Notes: generated by a model from the letters alone, not told the origin. 36,751 nucleotides of DNA from JAIOPA01 sp964655175 (GCA_964655175.1 CAZZLY010000025.1:1-36751); one strand, 5' to 3'; positions 1 through 8,862 are shown, counted from the first letter of the stretch. Made by a program: numbers and translations.

Positions 1-398
1 TGCCGTCGTACGAGACCGAGGGCGCCGCCGGCATGGACGTGCGCGCCGCGGTCGATCAGACCGTGATCCTCGCCCCGGGCGCCATCACGCTCGTGCCCAC
101 CGGCCTCGTGATCGAGGTGCCGCCGGGCTTCGAGATGCAGGTCCGCCCGCGTTCCGGCCTCGCCGCCAAGCACGGCATCACGCTGCCCAACAGCCCGGCG
201 ACGATCGACTCGGATTATCGCGGCGAGGTGCGCGTCATCGTGCAGAACCTGGGGCGCGAACCGTTCGCGATCGAGCGCGGCCTGCGCATCGGCCAGTTCG
301 TGCTGCAGCGCGTGCCGCGGGTCACGTGGGTCGAGGTCACCGAGTTGTCGGCGACCGCGCGCGGCGCGGGCGGCTTCGGTCACACCGGAACGGCCTGA
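1..398 (+). CDS. dut: dUTP diphosphatase (dUTPase), 5' end cut by window edge
   Basis: Trimeric dUTPase hydrolyses dUTP to dUMP and pyrophosphate, keeping uracil out of DNA and supplying dTMP synthesis. The first complete codon is at position 3 and the frame reads in with PSYETEGAAGMD, the family's motif 1. Motif 2 (RPRSGLAAKHG), motif 3 with the catalytic Asp (TIDSDYRGEV) and the C-terminal glycine-rich motif 5 (ARGAGGFGHTG) that closes over the substrate are all present. About 132 residues are visible against a usual length near 150, so roughly 20 residues lie outside the window. The ATG at 33 is the internal Met of motif 1, not the start. Nothing is broken in the visible part. Confidence 0.96.
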   Translation, partial: PSYETEGAAGMDVRAAVDQTVILAPGAITLVPTGLVIEVPPGFEMQVRPRSGLAAKHGITLPNSPATIDSDYRGEVRVIVQNLGREPFAIERGLRIGQFVLQRVPRVTWVEVTELSATARGAGGFGHTGTA

Positions 399-415
399 CC
401 GTCCCAAGGACGCAC

Positions 416-452
416 ACGACCCCCGCGACGCGTCCCGCGTCACGGGGGTCGT
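416..452. terminator. Nested GC hairpin after dut, no U-tract
   Basis: A 10-bp stem (416-425 with 443-452) encloses a second 6-bp stem (427-432 with 436-441) around a 3-nt loop. It starts 17 nt after the dut stop and is followed by CGCGTTC rather than a run of T. It lies between convergent genes, so it could act on both strands. Confidence 0.6.
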
Positions 453-510
453 CGCGTTCAGACGCCGAACGCGTGACGCGCGCCGCACCCTCTCCGGTGC
501 GACGCGCGCG

Positions 511-533
511 GACCCGTCCAGTCGCGACGGGTC
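511..533 (-). terminator. Hairpin at the end of the minus-strand methyltransferase operon
   Basis: A perfect 8-bp stem GACCCGTC/GACGGGTC (511-518 with 526-533) overlaps the methyltransferase stop codon. No U-tract follows on the minus strand. It is probably the 3' end structure of the three-gene minus operon. Confidence 0.45.
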
Positions 534-1314
534 AGGCCGCCTTGCGACAGCCCACGTACAACACCGAGCGCTCGGCGATCCCGTGCGTGCGGAACACGTC
601 GTCACCGAACGTCGCGCGGTCGAGCTCGACCATGTGCCAACCGGTCTCGCGAAGACGCGACAACCAGTCGCGCTTGGCGTACATGCGCACGTGGTCGTCC
701 TGTCCGAACCGCCGCCAGCGCTGCAGCGGCCGCGTCTCGCTGGGATCCTCGTCGGTCGTCGTCGCGGTGGTGAGGATCGGCACCATGAGGATCGCGTGGC
801 CGCCGGGCGCCAGCACGCGTCGCAGCTCGCGCATCGCGCGCCGATCGTCGTTCACGTGCTCCAGCACGTGCGAGCACACGATCAGGTCGAACGCACCGTC
901 CTCGAACGCCGACATGTCGGTCACGTCCACCTGCTCGTCCGCGAGCGTCGGGTCGAGGTCGCCCGAGCGGTAGACCACGTCCGGCAACCCGCGCAGCCAC
1001 TGCGACAGCGCCTTGCCCGGCGCGATGTCGAGCACGCGCAGCACCTCGCCGGGGCGGCGCGCCAGATGATCGCGGACGTACAGCGCGTACAGCCGATCGC
1101 GATCCATCGCGCCGCACACCGGGCACAGGTACTGACCCAGGTTGAGCGTCTCGAAGTCGTCGAGCGAGTAGGTCACGCCGAACGACTGCTGCTGCCGCAC
1201 GTACGGTTCGGGGATCGGCAGGAAGTTGGCGAAGTTCTGCGTGCACAGGGGACAGGTGCGCATCGGGTCCTCGTCCATGAGTGGAGTGGCGGTGGAACGC
1301 GGTTCGGTGTCCAT
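532..1314 (-). CDS. SAM-dependent class I methyltransferase with N-terminal zinc ribbon
   Basis: 260 residues. The N-terminus carries two Cys pairs (CPLC near residue 20 and CPVCGAMDRDR near residue 64), which probably bind zinc. A Rossmann methyltransferase core follows: RVLDIAPGKA is the SAM-binding glycine motif I, SGDLDP supplies the acidic ribose contact, FDLIVCSHVLEHV is motif II, and LRRVLAPGGHAILMVP is motif III. This architecture is common in O-antigen, capsule and flagellin-glycan clusters, where such enzymes methylate sugars. The substrate here is unknown. The start at 1314 lies 3 nt after the stop of the upstream glycosyltransferase and has an AAGG about 11 nt upstream. It is the last gene of the EAL-HDOD / GT-TPR / methyltransferase operon. 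Confidence 0.85.
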   Translation of the reverse strand: MDTEPRSTATPLMDEDPMRTCPLCTQNFANFLPIPEPYVRQQQSFGVTYSLDDFETLNLGQYLCPVCGAMDRDRLYALYVRDHLARRPGEVLRVLDIAPGKALSQWLRGLPDVVYRSGDLDPTLADEQVDVTDMSAFEDGAFDLIVCSHVLEHVNDDRRAMRELRRVLAPGGHAILMVPILTTATTTDEDPSETRPLQRWRRFGQDDHVRMYAKRDWLSRLRETGWHMVELDRATFGDDVFRTHGIAERSVLYVGCRKAA

Positions 1315-1317
1315 GGT

Positions 1318-4300
1318 TCAGGCGGCCTTCGCGCTCTGACGCATGACCTCGTCGAGCGTGGCCTCGTCGTCGTCCATGCCGAGCGTGACGAGCGTGGTCC
1401 GCCAGGCCGCACGCGCGGCCTCGTCCAGACGACGCACCTCGTCGCCTCGACCGGCTTCGCGCAGGCGCGCCGCGTGCATCTGCAGCGCGGCCGCCAGCGG
1501 TTCATCGCGCAGCGCGAGCACCGCCTGGGTGCGCGCCCAGCGCCGCGTGTCGTCCGTCAGCGCACTCGCCGCCGCCAGCAGCATCCACGCGGCCGTGTCG
1601 CGGTCGTCGGCCTGCACGAGTCGCTCGCAGTGGCCGATCGCCTCGGCGTCGCGACCCCGGCACAATTCGGCCAGCGCGAGGTTGTAGAGCGCGGCGCGCG
1701 AGTTCGGATCGATCACGAGCGCCTCGCGCGAGGCGCGCGCCGACGCGTCGTAGGCGTGGTTCTCGAGGTAGGCGCGACCCAGGTTCATCCAGTCCGACGC
1801 GCGGTCGGTCGCCTGCGGGTGGCGCACGACCTGCCACCACAATTCGATCGCGTCCTCGTGGTCGCCCACGACGCCCGACTGCACCGCGCACTCGCGCAGC
1901 GCCTGCAGGTCGTCCGGGTTCTCCTCGAGCTTGCGACGCGCCAGATCGTGGTACGCGACCGCCTTCACCGCCTCGCGCGCCGCGACCAGCGGACCGTCGT
2001 GATGCACGGGCACGTCGAGCGGTCGCACGGGCAGCCGGTGCCGCGCGAGCGCGTCGTCCACGACCTCGTGCAGCGCGCCCTCGAACCGCACGCGCGGGTC
2101 GTTGCGGAACAGACGCACCTTGTGGCTCGGGAACCAGCCCGCGCCCGCCTGTTGGCCGGGGTAGCGCCCGTCGTGTGCCGTGAACCCCGCGGTGTTGGGG
2201 TCGTTGCTGTGATTGCGCGTCGTGAGCACGTAACCCGCGACGGGTCCGGCCTGCTGCACGGCGCGCAGCAGGTTCGGCAGGTCGCTCGGGGCCACGACCT
2301 CGTCGGCATCGAGGACCAGGATCCAGTCGCCGGCCGCCTCCTGCAGCGAGCGATTGCGCGCGGCCGAGAAGTCGCCCGTCCAGTCCTGCGTGACGACCCG
2401 CGCACCGAGCGCGGTCGCGAGCGCGCGCGTGCGGTCGGTCGAGCCCGTGTCCACCACGATCACCTCGGAGGCGACCGGCGACACGCTGCGGATCGCGCGC
2501 ACGATGTGCGCCTCCTCGTTCTTCACGATCATGCACACCGAGATCGTCCCGCGCGCGTCGGTGTCGTCACCGATCGTGTACGCGCCGACGCGTTCGCGCA
2601 CCGCGAGCGCGGCCGCCAGCAGACCGTCGTCCACCTCGAACCACTCGAGCGCGTTCTCGATGACGTGCATGGCCTCGGCGTCCTGTCCGCCCGCGAGCAG
2701 CACGTCGATCCACGCGAACATGAGCGCGCGGTTCACCGGGTGCAGGCCGTTCGTCTCGCGCAGCACCGTGGCCGCGCGCGCGGGGTCGCCGATCGCCTTG
2801 GCGGCTGCCGTGTAGTACTCGAGCGCCTCGGGGCTGTCGGGGGACAGCATGAAGCCGCGCTCCAGCAGGTCGAGCGCCTGCTCACCCGGGTCGCGCTGCC
2901 ACAGCAACGCACCCAGATGCGCGTACGGCTCGCCGTAGCCGCGGTCGGCGGCGATCGCGGCGTTGAACGACGCGGTCGCGGTCTCGGCATCGCCCTGCGT
3001 GTGCGCGAGCAGGCCGCGCAGGTTCATGGCGCGCGCGTTCACCTCGGGCTCGTCGAGCAGGCTGTCGAGCAGGTGACGCGCCGTGTCGGTGTCGCCCTCG
3101 ACCAGGTGCGCACGCGCGGCGACGAGCCGTGATCCGGCATCCGTGAGCCCCGCCGGCAGGTTCTGCAGCACCTCGAGCGCGTCCTTGGCGTGACCCGCGC
3201 GCAGCAGCATCGCCGCGAGCGCGCGGTACGATTCGGTCTCGGTGGGCGCGAGGCGCACCGCCTCGAGGTACAGCTCCACCGCGTCGCGCAGGCGGCCCGT
3301 GGCCTCCAGCGTCGCGGCGCGCTCCAGAGCCTCCAGCAGCACGACGCGGTGGTCGTTCGCGCCGCCCGCGCCCGAACGGTTCCACTTGGCGTCGAACACC
3401 CCGCGGTTGTGCGTCATCGTGGCGGCGTGATCGAGGCCGTTGCCCAGGAACGAACGGCTGCCGAAGTGATGGATGAACACGTCACCCGCGATGACGTTGC
3501 GGAACCCCGCCAACTCGGCACGCAGACACAGGTCGTCGTCCTCGAAGTTACCGGTGCCGAACGACTCGTCGAAACCGCCGATGCGATCGAGCAGCGCCGC
3601 ACGACCCAGCATGCAGAAGCCGACCACGCGCGCGGACGTGACGCGCTGGTGCCGATGCCGCGCGCGCCAGTCGGCCGCGTACGCCTCGAGCCCCTCCAGC
3701 GTGTCGTAGCCCACCGCGTCCACCTGCTGCCGACCGCTGATGGCGTTCGTCATGGGGCCCACGAAACCGGCGCGCGGCGTGGCCATCAGGCACTCGCGCA
3801 GACCGTCGAGCCAGCCCTCGGTCACGACCACGTCGTTGTTGAGGAACAGCACGTACTCACCGGTCGCCACCTCGCGACCCTGGTTGCAGCCACGCGCGAA
3901 GCCCAGGTTGTCGGCGTTCTCGATCAGCACCGTGTTCGCGCGTTCGGCCGCGAGCGTGCGCAGGAATCCCACCGTGCCGTCCGTCGAGCCGTTGTCCACG
4001 AACACCCACTCGTGTTCCGGAGCGGTGTGACGACGCAGGCTGTCGATGCAGGCCCGGGTCACGTCGAGCTGGTTCCACGTCAGGATCACGAGCGAGACGC
4101 GGCCCGGCACGCGGCCCGCGGGCAGCGTGTCGCGCACCGGGGAACCCGCGAGGTCGCGGATGCGCGCCGCCTCGGTCCAGCGGAACCGGCCGTCCGGTTC
4201 GATGACGCCGTCCACCGCGACGTGGCCCAACCAGCGATCGTGCAGTCGCTCGACGTTCTGCATCGCCTTCGCGAAGCGCTGCGGACCGCTCTTGGATTCG

Positions 4301-4980
4301 TGGTGCGTGAGCACGCTCGTGGGTTCGTACACCAACAGCCCGTGCGCCTGGAGCTTGAGGCACAGGTCGATGTCCTCGTAGCCGTTCCAGTAACCCTCGT
4401 CGAAGCCTCCCACGGCCTCGAACGCCTCGCGGCGCACCATGAGGCACGCGGCCGTCAGGGCCTGGTAACAGCGACGCTGCTGCGCGTCCGGCAGATCGCC
4501 CGGCGCGCCATGATGCACGTGGCGCGCGACGAGCGGGTCGGGCAGTTGCTCGTCGTCGATCAGCATGACCCCCGCGTGCTGCAGCGTGCCGTCGGGGAAC
4601 AACAGGCGGCTGCCGGTCGCGACGACGCGCGGGTCGGCGTCGAGCAGCGCCACGAGCGGCTCCCACCAGCCGTCGTGCGCCACGACGTCGTTGTTGAGGA
4701 ACAACACGTACGGCGTCGTCGCCGCGCGCGCGCCCAGATTGCACGCGTTCGCGAAGCCCCGGTTCTCGGGATTGCGGATCGTGCGCACCTGCGGCTGCGT
4801 CGCGAGCCATTCCGCGGTGCCGTCGGTCGAGCCGTTGTCCACCACGACGAGCGACGCGACCGAGGCCGGCAGCGTGCGCGCCAACGACGCCAGACACGGC
4901 TGGGTGTACTCGAGCTTGTCGTACACCGGGATGACCACCGTGAAGCGCGGCGAGGGGGACGGCGGAAGCTCCTGCGACAT
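1318..4980 (-). CDS. Three-domain family 2 glycosyltransferase with TPR repeats
   Basis: 1220 residues from the ATG at 4980. Domain order: GT2-1 (about 13-255; FTVVIPVYDK, VVDNGSTDG, FLNNDV), GT2-2 (about 291-540; VSLVILTWNQ, VDNGSTDG, FLNNDV), TPR block (about 542-790), GT2-3 (about 811-1000; ISVCMIVKNEE, VVDTGSTDRT, LDADE), and a second TPR block to the end. No membrane segment is evident, so it is probably cytoplasmic, building or transferring glycans on a protein or lipid carrier. Such GT2-TPR fusions are frequent in flagellin and surface-glycan loci. An alternative ATG at 5043 overlaps the upstream stop as ATGA and would add 21 Arg-rich residues. I prefer 4980 because GAGG lies 8 nt upstream and the family fold begins just after it. 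The three domains differ in sequence, so they probably perform three different transfers. Confidence 0.9.
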   Translation of the reverse strand: MSQELPPSPSPRFTVVIPVYDKLEYTQPCLASLARTLPASVASLVVVDNGSTDGTAEWLATQPQVRTIRNPENRGFANACNLGARAATTPYVLFLNNDVVAHDGWWEPLVALLDADPRVVATGSRLLFPDGTLQHAGVMLIDDEQLPDPLVARHVHHGAPGDLPDAQQRRCYQALTAACLMVRREAFEAVGGFDEGYWNGYEDIDLCLKLQAHGLLVYEPTSVLTHHESKSGPQRFAKAMQNVERLHDRWLGHVAVDGVIEPDGRFRWTEAARIRDLAGSPVRDTLPAGRVPGRVSLVILTWNQLDVTRACIDSLRRHTAPEHEWVFVDNGSTDGTVGFLRTLAAERANTVLIENADNLGFARGCNQGREVATGEYVLFLNNDVVVTEGWLDGLRECLMATPRAGFVGPMTNAISGRQQVDAVGYDTLEGLEAYAADWRARHRHQRVTSARVVGFCMLGRAALLDRIGGFDESFGTGNFEDDDLCLRAELAGFRNVIAGDVFIHHFGSRSFLGNGLDHAATMTHNRGVFDAKWNRSGAGGANDHRVVLLEALERAATLEATGRLRDAVELYLEAVRLAPTETESYRALAAMLLRAGHAKDALEVLQNLPAGLTDAGSRLVAARAHLVEGDTDTARHLLDSLLDEPEVNARAMNLRGLLAHTQGDAETATASFNAAIAADRGYGEPYAHLGALLWQRDPGEQALDLLERGFMLSPDSPEALEYYTAAAKAIGDPARAATVLRETNGLHPVNRALMFAWIDVLLAGGQDAEAMHVIENALEWFEVDDGLLAAALAVRERVGAYTIGDDTDARGTISVCMIVKNEEAHIVRAIRSVSPVASEVIVVDTGSTDRTRALATALGARVVTQDWTGDFSAARNRSLQEAAGDWILVLDADEVVAPSDLPNLLRAVQQAGPVAGYVLTTRNHSNDPNTAGFTAHDGRYPGQQAGAGWFPSHKVRLFRNDPRVRFEGALHEVVDDALARHRLPVRPLDVPVHHDGPLVAAREAVKAVAYHDLARRKLEENPDDLQALRECAVQSGVVGDHEDAIELWWQVVRHPQATDRASDWMNLGRAYLENHAYDASARASREALVIDPNSRAALYNLALAELCRGRDAEAIGHCERLVQADDRDTAAWMLLAAASALTDDTRRWARTQAVLALRDEPLAAALQMHAARLREAGRGDEVRRLDEAARAAWRTTLVTLGMDDDEATLDEVMRQSAKAA

Positions 4981-5039
4981 GGTGCGGACCTCGAGGGGGA
5001 GGGTGGGGTGGAACGTTCTGCGAGCGCGACGACGAGGGG

Positions 5040-6323
5040 TCATGACGCGACGGCCTCCGCCCACTGAAGGGATTCGAGATAGACGGCATCGAGCGTCGGC
5101 GGCTGCACACCGAAGTGCGCGCGCGCCGCTTCCACGAGCGGCCAGTCGCCGTGCTGGTACGCGGTCACCAACGTGAGCACCGGCGTGAGCGGCGACGGCT
5201 TCGACAGCACCGCGTCGCGCACCGGCGCGCTCACCGCGAGGCCGTTGAGCAGTTCGGGCTTGGGACGACCCACCATGCTGTCCACCAGCGTGAGCATCCC
5301 CGCCAGGAACAGCTCGTTGCCGTGCTGGCCCATGCCGACGGGTTCGGCCACGCGTTCGGCGAACCGACCGCGCGACAGCGCCGTCACGAGCAGTTCGTGC
5401 GGGCGGTCCTCGCACAGCGTCATCATCGCGAGCATCGCGGCCCAACGGCGCAGCGGTCGTTCGCCCAGCATCTCGAGCGCGTGCTGGATCGACTGGACCT
5501 CGTGACGCAGACCGAACGCGGCCGAGTTGAGATGGCGCAGCAGGCGCACCGTGAGTCCGACGTCGGCGCGGAACACCTCCTGCAGGCGCTCCATGGACAC
5601 GGTCTCGGCCGACACCTCGGACAGGAACCGCAGCACGCTCACCTTGGAGGGCGGCAGGTCGCGGATCGCGATCATCTCGGGTTCGCAGAAGTGATAGCCC
5701 TGCAGGAACTCGTAGCCGGCCGCGATCGCGGCCTTCGCCTGCGCACGCGTCTCGACCTTCTCGGCGATCAGGTGCGCGCCGTGCCGACGCAGGTGCTGCA
5801 CGACGGTCGGATCCAGCGCCTCGGGCCACGCGGCCAGATCGGTCTTCACGTAGTCCACGAGCGGCAGGAACGCGGCGCGTTCGGGTTCGCCCGCGTAATC
5901 GTCCAGGGCGATGCGGTATCCGGCGGCGCGCATGCGATGACACGCGCGCAACGTGTGCTCGTCGGCCGGCACGCTCTCGAGCAGCTCCACGACCACGCGC
6001 TCGTTCGGGAGCATGCGGTGATAATCCGCGAGCAGCGCGCCGTGGCTCAGATTCACGAACGCGGGGTGGCGTCCCACCAGCGTGTCGAACCCGAACGCGG
6101 TGGTGCCCTGCTCGATGTTGGCTGCGGACGCCCAGTCGGTGTTCACGCCGGGGTACCGATTCTCGGGCCCGGAGCGGAACAACAGCTCGTAGGCGAACAG
6201 GGCACCGTCGCGCGCCAGGATCGGCTGGCGCGCGCAGTAGAGCATCGGGTCGCGGGCATCGGCAGGAAGCTCCGGTGAGGGGTTGCGGTCTTCCGGCATT
6301 TGCTGCCGGTTCGGCTGGGACAT
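5040..6323 (-). CDS. EAL-HDOD signalling protein (YuxH/CdgJ-like)
   Basis: 427 residues, an EAL domain (about 27-225) followed by HDOD (about 230-420). The EAL signature reads YELLFR instead of EAL. The remaining phosphodiesterase landmarks are still visible: FVNLS, ALDDYAGE, DYVKTDL, LIAEKVET and FLQGYHF. HDOD-linked EAL domains are usually degenerate and act as regulators rather than cyclic-di-GMP hydrolases; whether this one is active cannot be decided from sequence. The start at 6323 has a strong Shine-Dalgarno, GGGAGAGG, 8 nt upstream. It is the first gene of the minus operon, directly before the large glycosyltransferase, so it probably ties glycan production or motility to c-di-GMP signalling. 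Confidence 0.9.
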   Translation of the reverse strand: MSQPNRQQMPEDRNPSPELPADARDPMLYCARQPILARDGALFAYELLFRSGPENRYPGVNTDWASAANIEQGTTAFGFDTLVGRHPAFVNLSHGALLADYHRMLPNERVVVELLESVPADEHTLRACHRMRAAGYRIALDDYAGEPERAAFLPLVDYVKTDLAAWPEALDPTVVQHLRRHGAHLIAEKVETRAQAKAAIAAGYEFLQGYHFCEPEMIAIRDLPPSKVSVLRFLSEVSAETVSMERLQEVFRADVGLTVRLLRHLNSAAFGLRHEVQSIQHALEMLGERPLRRWAAMLAMMTLCEDRPHELLVTALSRGRFAERVAEPVGMGQHGNELFLAGMLTLVDSMVGRPKPELLNGLAVSAPVRDAVLSKPSPLTPVLTLVTAYQHGDWPLVEAARAHFGVQPPTLDAVYLESLQWAEAVAS

Positions 6324-6363
6324 GGTGGCGGCCTCTCCCTGACACGGACGGGTGGAACGGTGG

Positions 6364-6393
6364 AATCGCGCGATTGGCGTGGGAATTCCCACG
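6364..6393. promoter_or_regulatory. Pair of perfect palindromes between divergent glycan operons
   Basis: AATCGCGCGATT (6364-6375) and CGTGGGAATTCCCACG (6378-6393) are perfect palindromes separated by 2 bp. They lie upstream of the plus operon and within the leader or promoter region of the minus operon. They look like adjacent dimer-binding sites for one or two regulators. The regulator is not identified. Confidence 0.5.
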
Positions 6394-6434
6394 TTCGGGC
6401 GAGTCGCGTGGTCGGGGGATGGCACCGGGTCTCT

Positions 6435-6449
6435 TGGCACGGACCGTGC
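6435..6449 (+). promoter_or_regulatory. Sigma54-like -24/-12 element for the glycan operon
   Basis: TGGCAC, 5 nt, GTGC: the invariant GG (6436-6437) and GC (6448-6449) are exactly 10 nt apart, as sigma54 promoters require. Predicted transcription start is near 6461, about 95 nt before the ATG at 6556. The palindrome pair would sit near -75 and -90, a reasonable place for an enhancer-binding activator. The element is itself an inverted repeat (GGCACGG, A, CCGTGCC), so the other strand also reads as a weaker sigma54 site, and a simple operator is an alternative. Confidence 0.4.
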
Positions 6450-6463
6450 CGAAGCCAAGGGGT

Positions 6464-6479
6464 GGGGCTCGCGCCCCCC
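6464..6479. repeat. GC hairpin element, first of two near-identical copies
   Basis: GGGGCTCGCGCCCCCC forms a short GGGGC/GCCCC hairpin. The same 16 nt with one A/G difference occurs at 15045-15060, also in a long control region upstream of a large operon. Two copies are too few to call a repeat family. Confidence 0.4.
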
Positions 6480-6555
6480 GCGACCCCGGTCGCGCCCGAT
6501 TCCACGTCGGGCGGACCCGGCCTCGCGTGTCACCCGTCATGAGGAGTCGCCTCAC

Positions 6556-7260
6556 ATGAGCCCCACCGATCCCGCGTCGAGCACCGTCGTCGACGCCCGG
6601 CCGTCGTCCCCCACCGATGCCGCACGACTCGACCTCGTGCGCGGCGGTCGTGTGCACGCCATGCCGCCCACCGAGTCCGCGGTCAGCGTCATCGTCATCG
6701 CCGCCGATCCGGGACGACTCGCCGTGAACGCGGTGGCCGACGCGCTCGCGCAGACCCGACGCGTCGAGCAGGTGATCGTCGTGGGTCCGCCGCGCGAGGC
6801 GGCGGTGTGGCAGCGCCTGCACGAGGTCACGGGACACGACGGACGCGTGACCGTGCTCGCGGTCGCGCGTCCCGGAGTCGCACCGGCCTCGCGCCGGGCG
6901 CGCCGCACCGTGCGGCAGGCGCAGTACCTGCGTGCGGCGATGCCGTTCGTGACCGGGGAATGGGCGACCGCGTGCCCCGACGACGTCGCGCTGCCGAACG
7001 ACTTCATCGCGAAGGCGCTCGTGCGCGCCCAACGCGAGACGCTCGAACTGGTGTGGATCGACGACGACGCGACGCTGGCGGATCGCGGCTTCGCCGGTGT
7101 GCTGTGGGCCGCCGCGTGCACCGCGCTGCCGCCCACGGAGGATGCGGGTTGGGACGGGGTCGCGGCCGACGCCGCGTGGTGGTCGCGACTCGCGGCCGCC
7201 GGCTTCCGTGCGCCGGGCGCGGCCGCGCTCGATCGCACGGTCGCCAGGAAGGGGCGATGA
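6556..7260 (+). CDS. Short GT-A / family 2-like glycosyltransferase
   Basis: 234 residues. After about 40 variable residues, SVIVIAADPGRL and VEQVIVVGPP follow the GT2 pattern of beta strand and nucleotide-binding loop, and WATACPDDVALPNDFIAKAL resembles the GT2 metal-binding acidic motif. The last gene of this operon (10022) has a matching segment, WITACDDDDVFTPDHVEVLL, so the two are probably distant paralogues. The protein is short for GT2 and the usual GT2 end is missing, so it may act in a complex or be inactive. GAGGAG lies 9 nt before the ATG. It is the first gene of the five-gene plus operon; the next start is 1 nt after its stop. Confidence 0.65.
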   Translation: MSPTDPASSTVVDARPSSPTDAARLDLVRGGRVHAMPPTESAVSVIVIAADPGRLAVNAVADALAQTRRVEQVIVVGPPREAAVWQRLHEVTGHDGRVTVLAVARPGVAPASRRARRTVRQAQYLRAAMPFVTGEWATACPDDVALPNDFIAKALVRAQRETLELVWIDDDATLADRGFAGVLWAAACTALPPTEDAGWDGVAADAAWWSRLAAAGFRAPGAAALDRTVARKGR

Positions 7261-7261
7261 C

Positions 7262-8164
7262 ATGACGCTCTACGGAACGCCCGAGTACGCGCGCACCTGC
7301 ACGCATCTCGGCACGCCGCGCACGCTGCCGCGTTCGGGGGTCACGATCCTCGTGCGCGAGGTTCCCGGCGAAGCAGGTTGGTTCGACGCCCGTGCGCCGT
7401 ACCCGTTGCTGCACACCGAGGCGTGGACCGCGCTCGCGGCCGATCTGACCGACACGCACGACCTGCTGTCGTTCGTCGCGGTGATCGACCCGGCCTGCAC
7501 GCCACCGCACGCCGTGCTCACGCGCGTGTTCCCGGATCGACTGGTGGAGTTCAAGCCGCACCACATCGTGCGGCTGGGGGACTGGCCCGCGCTCGCGCGC
7601 GTGGATGCGACCCATCGCCGCAAGGCGCGCCGTGCGGCGGCGCACGTCGAGGTCGAGGTCGTGGAGTCCCCGAGCGCGCACGCGGCGGATTGGGTGCGTC
7701 TGTACGCCTCGTTGCGCGCGCGCCACGGTTTCGGCGGCGCCGCCGACTTCCCCGACACGGCCCTCGCGGCGCAGCTCGCCCTGCCGGGCATGATGCTCGT
7801 GCGCGCGCTGCGCGACGATCACGTCGTGTCCATGTCCACGTGGTGCGTGGACGGCACGCGCGCGCACTACCATCTGGGGGCTTCGAACCCCGCGGGCTAC
7901 GAGGTCGGCGCCGCGTACGCGGTGTTCGCCTACGCGCTCGAGGAACTCGCCGCGCGAGGCGTGACGTGGGTGGACCTCGGGGGTTCGGCGGGCGCACACG
8001 AGGCCGACGACGGTCTGGCGCGCTTCAAGCGCGGTTGGGCGAGCGAGACCGCGACCGCGTGGCTCGGGGGTCGCGTGCTCGATGCCGCCGGCTACGCGAC
8101 GATCGCCCGGGGTCACGATGATTCCGACTGGTTCCCGGCCTATCGCGCGGCGGTGGCGGCATGA
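7262..8164 (+). CDS. GNAT/FemAB-like acyl- or aminoacyl-transferase
   Basis: 300 residues. The middle and C-terminal part has the FemAB/GNAT_6 pattern: THRRKARRA (basic helix), WVRLYASLRARHG, then MMLVRALRDDHVVSMSTW, YHLGASNPAGYEVGAAYAVFAYALEELAARGVTWVDLGG and a late GLARFKRGW, shown here as separate landmarks in the order seen. Proteins of this type in polysaccharide clusters are thought to acylate amino sugars, but the donor and acceptor cannot be read from sequence. Its stop overlaps the next start as ATGA, so translation is coupled. Within the operon it probably works on the amino sugar made by the DegT enzyme. Confidence 0.65.
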   Translation: MTLYGTPEYARTCTHLGTPRTLPRSGVTILVREVPGEAGWFDARAPYPLLHTEAWTALAADLTDTHDLLSFVAVIDPACTPPHAVLTRVFPDRLVEFKPHHIVRLGDWPALARVDATHRRKARRAAAHVEVEVVESPSAHAADWVRLYASLRARHGFGGAADFPDTALAAQLALPGMMLVRALRDDHVVSMSTWCVDGTRAHYHLGASNPAGYEVGAAYAVFAYALEELAARGVTWVDLGGSAGAHEADDGLARFKRGWASETATAWLGGRVLDAAGYATIARGHDDSDWFPAYRAAVAA

Positions 8165-8862
8165 GCCCGCGTCCGGTGCGCTTCGGCATCCTCGCTTCGA
8201 CCGGAGGAGCCGTGCTCGGGCGCATGCTCGAGTCCTCCTGGTTCCGGGATCGCGTCGGCATCGTGGTGACCGACCGACCGTGCGGGGCGCTCGCGCGTGC
8301 CGCGCGGGTCGGCCTGCCCGGCCTGCAGGTGGTGCTCACCGACCCGGCCGCGCGCGAGAAGGCCATCGCCGACGCGTTCACCGCGGCCGGTGTGGACCAC
8401 GTGCTGCTCTTCTATACCCGACTGCTGCGACACGATCTGCTGCGTCGGTTCCGCGGTCGCCTGTGGAATCTGCACCCCTCGTTGCTGCCGGCGTTCCCCG
8501 GCATGCACGCGTTCGAGGATGCGATCATGGCCGATGCGCGCGTGCTCGGTACCACCATCCACGCGGTGGACGAGGGCATGGACACCGGGCCCGTGCTGCT
8601 GCAGAGCGCGTTCGCGCGCCGTCACGGGGACGGCGAGGTCGCGTTGCGTCACGCGCTGTTCGAGCAGCAGGTGCGCGGCGGACTGCAGGCGTGCCGTTGG
8701 CTCGCCGCCGGACGTGTGAGCGTGGACGGTCGTCGGCTCGCGCTGTTCGACGAGCCCGAGCCCGAGCTGCTCGAGGACGTGCTGTTCACCCCCGGACTCG
8801 ATGACGCCGAGGCGCGTGCGATCGCCGTGCCCGCGCCGTCGTTGCGGGGAGCGGGCCGATGA
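8161..8862 (+). CDS. PurN-like sugar N-formyltransferase
   Basis: 233 residues with a formyltransferase fold. WNLHPSLLPAFPG supplies Asn103 and His105, and GMDTGPVLLQ supplies Asp141. The 38-residue Asn-to-Asp spacing is the same as in E. coli PurN (N106, H108, D144), so the catalytic triad looks intact. The family uses N10-formyltetrahydrofolate. A purine role is possible, but no purine genes are nearby. Its position directly before a DegT aminotransferase and between glycosyltransferases argues for N-formylation of a dideoxy amino sugar. It overlaps both neighbours by 4 nt (ATGA at 8161 and 8859). Confidence 0.8.
   Translation: MSPRPVRFGILASTGGAVLGRMLESSWFRDRVGIVVTDRPCGALARAARVGLPGLQVVLTDPAAREKAIADAFTAAGVDHVLLFYTRLLRHDLLRRFRGRLWNLHPSLLPAFPGMHAFEDAIMADARVLGTTIHAVDEGMDTGPVLLQSAFARRHGDGEVALRHALFEQQVRGGLQACRWLAAGRVSVDGRRLALFDEPEPELLEDVLFTPGLDDAEARAIAVPAPSLRGAGR

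Noticed and set aside
583..3132. Long plus-strand open frame opposite the methyltransferase and glycosyltransferase
   Set aside because: Low-complexity Arg/His/Val composition, no motif, no ribosome site; a composition shadow of the minus-strand genes.
4981..7263. Extension of the GT-TPR reading frame to a protein of 1981 residues
   Set aside because: The extension runs opposite and out of frame through the EAL-HDOD gene and the control region; its sequence is Arg/Pro-rich shadow. The real start is at 4980, or at most 5043.
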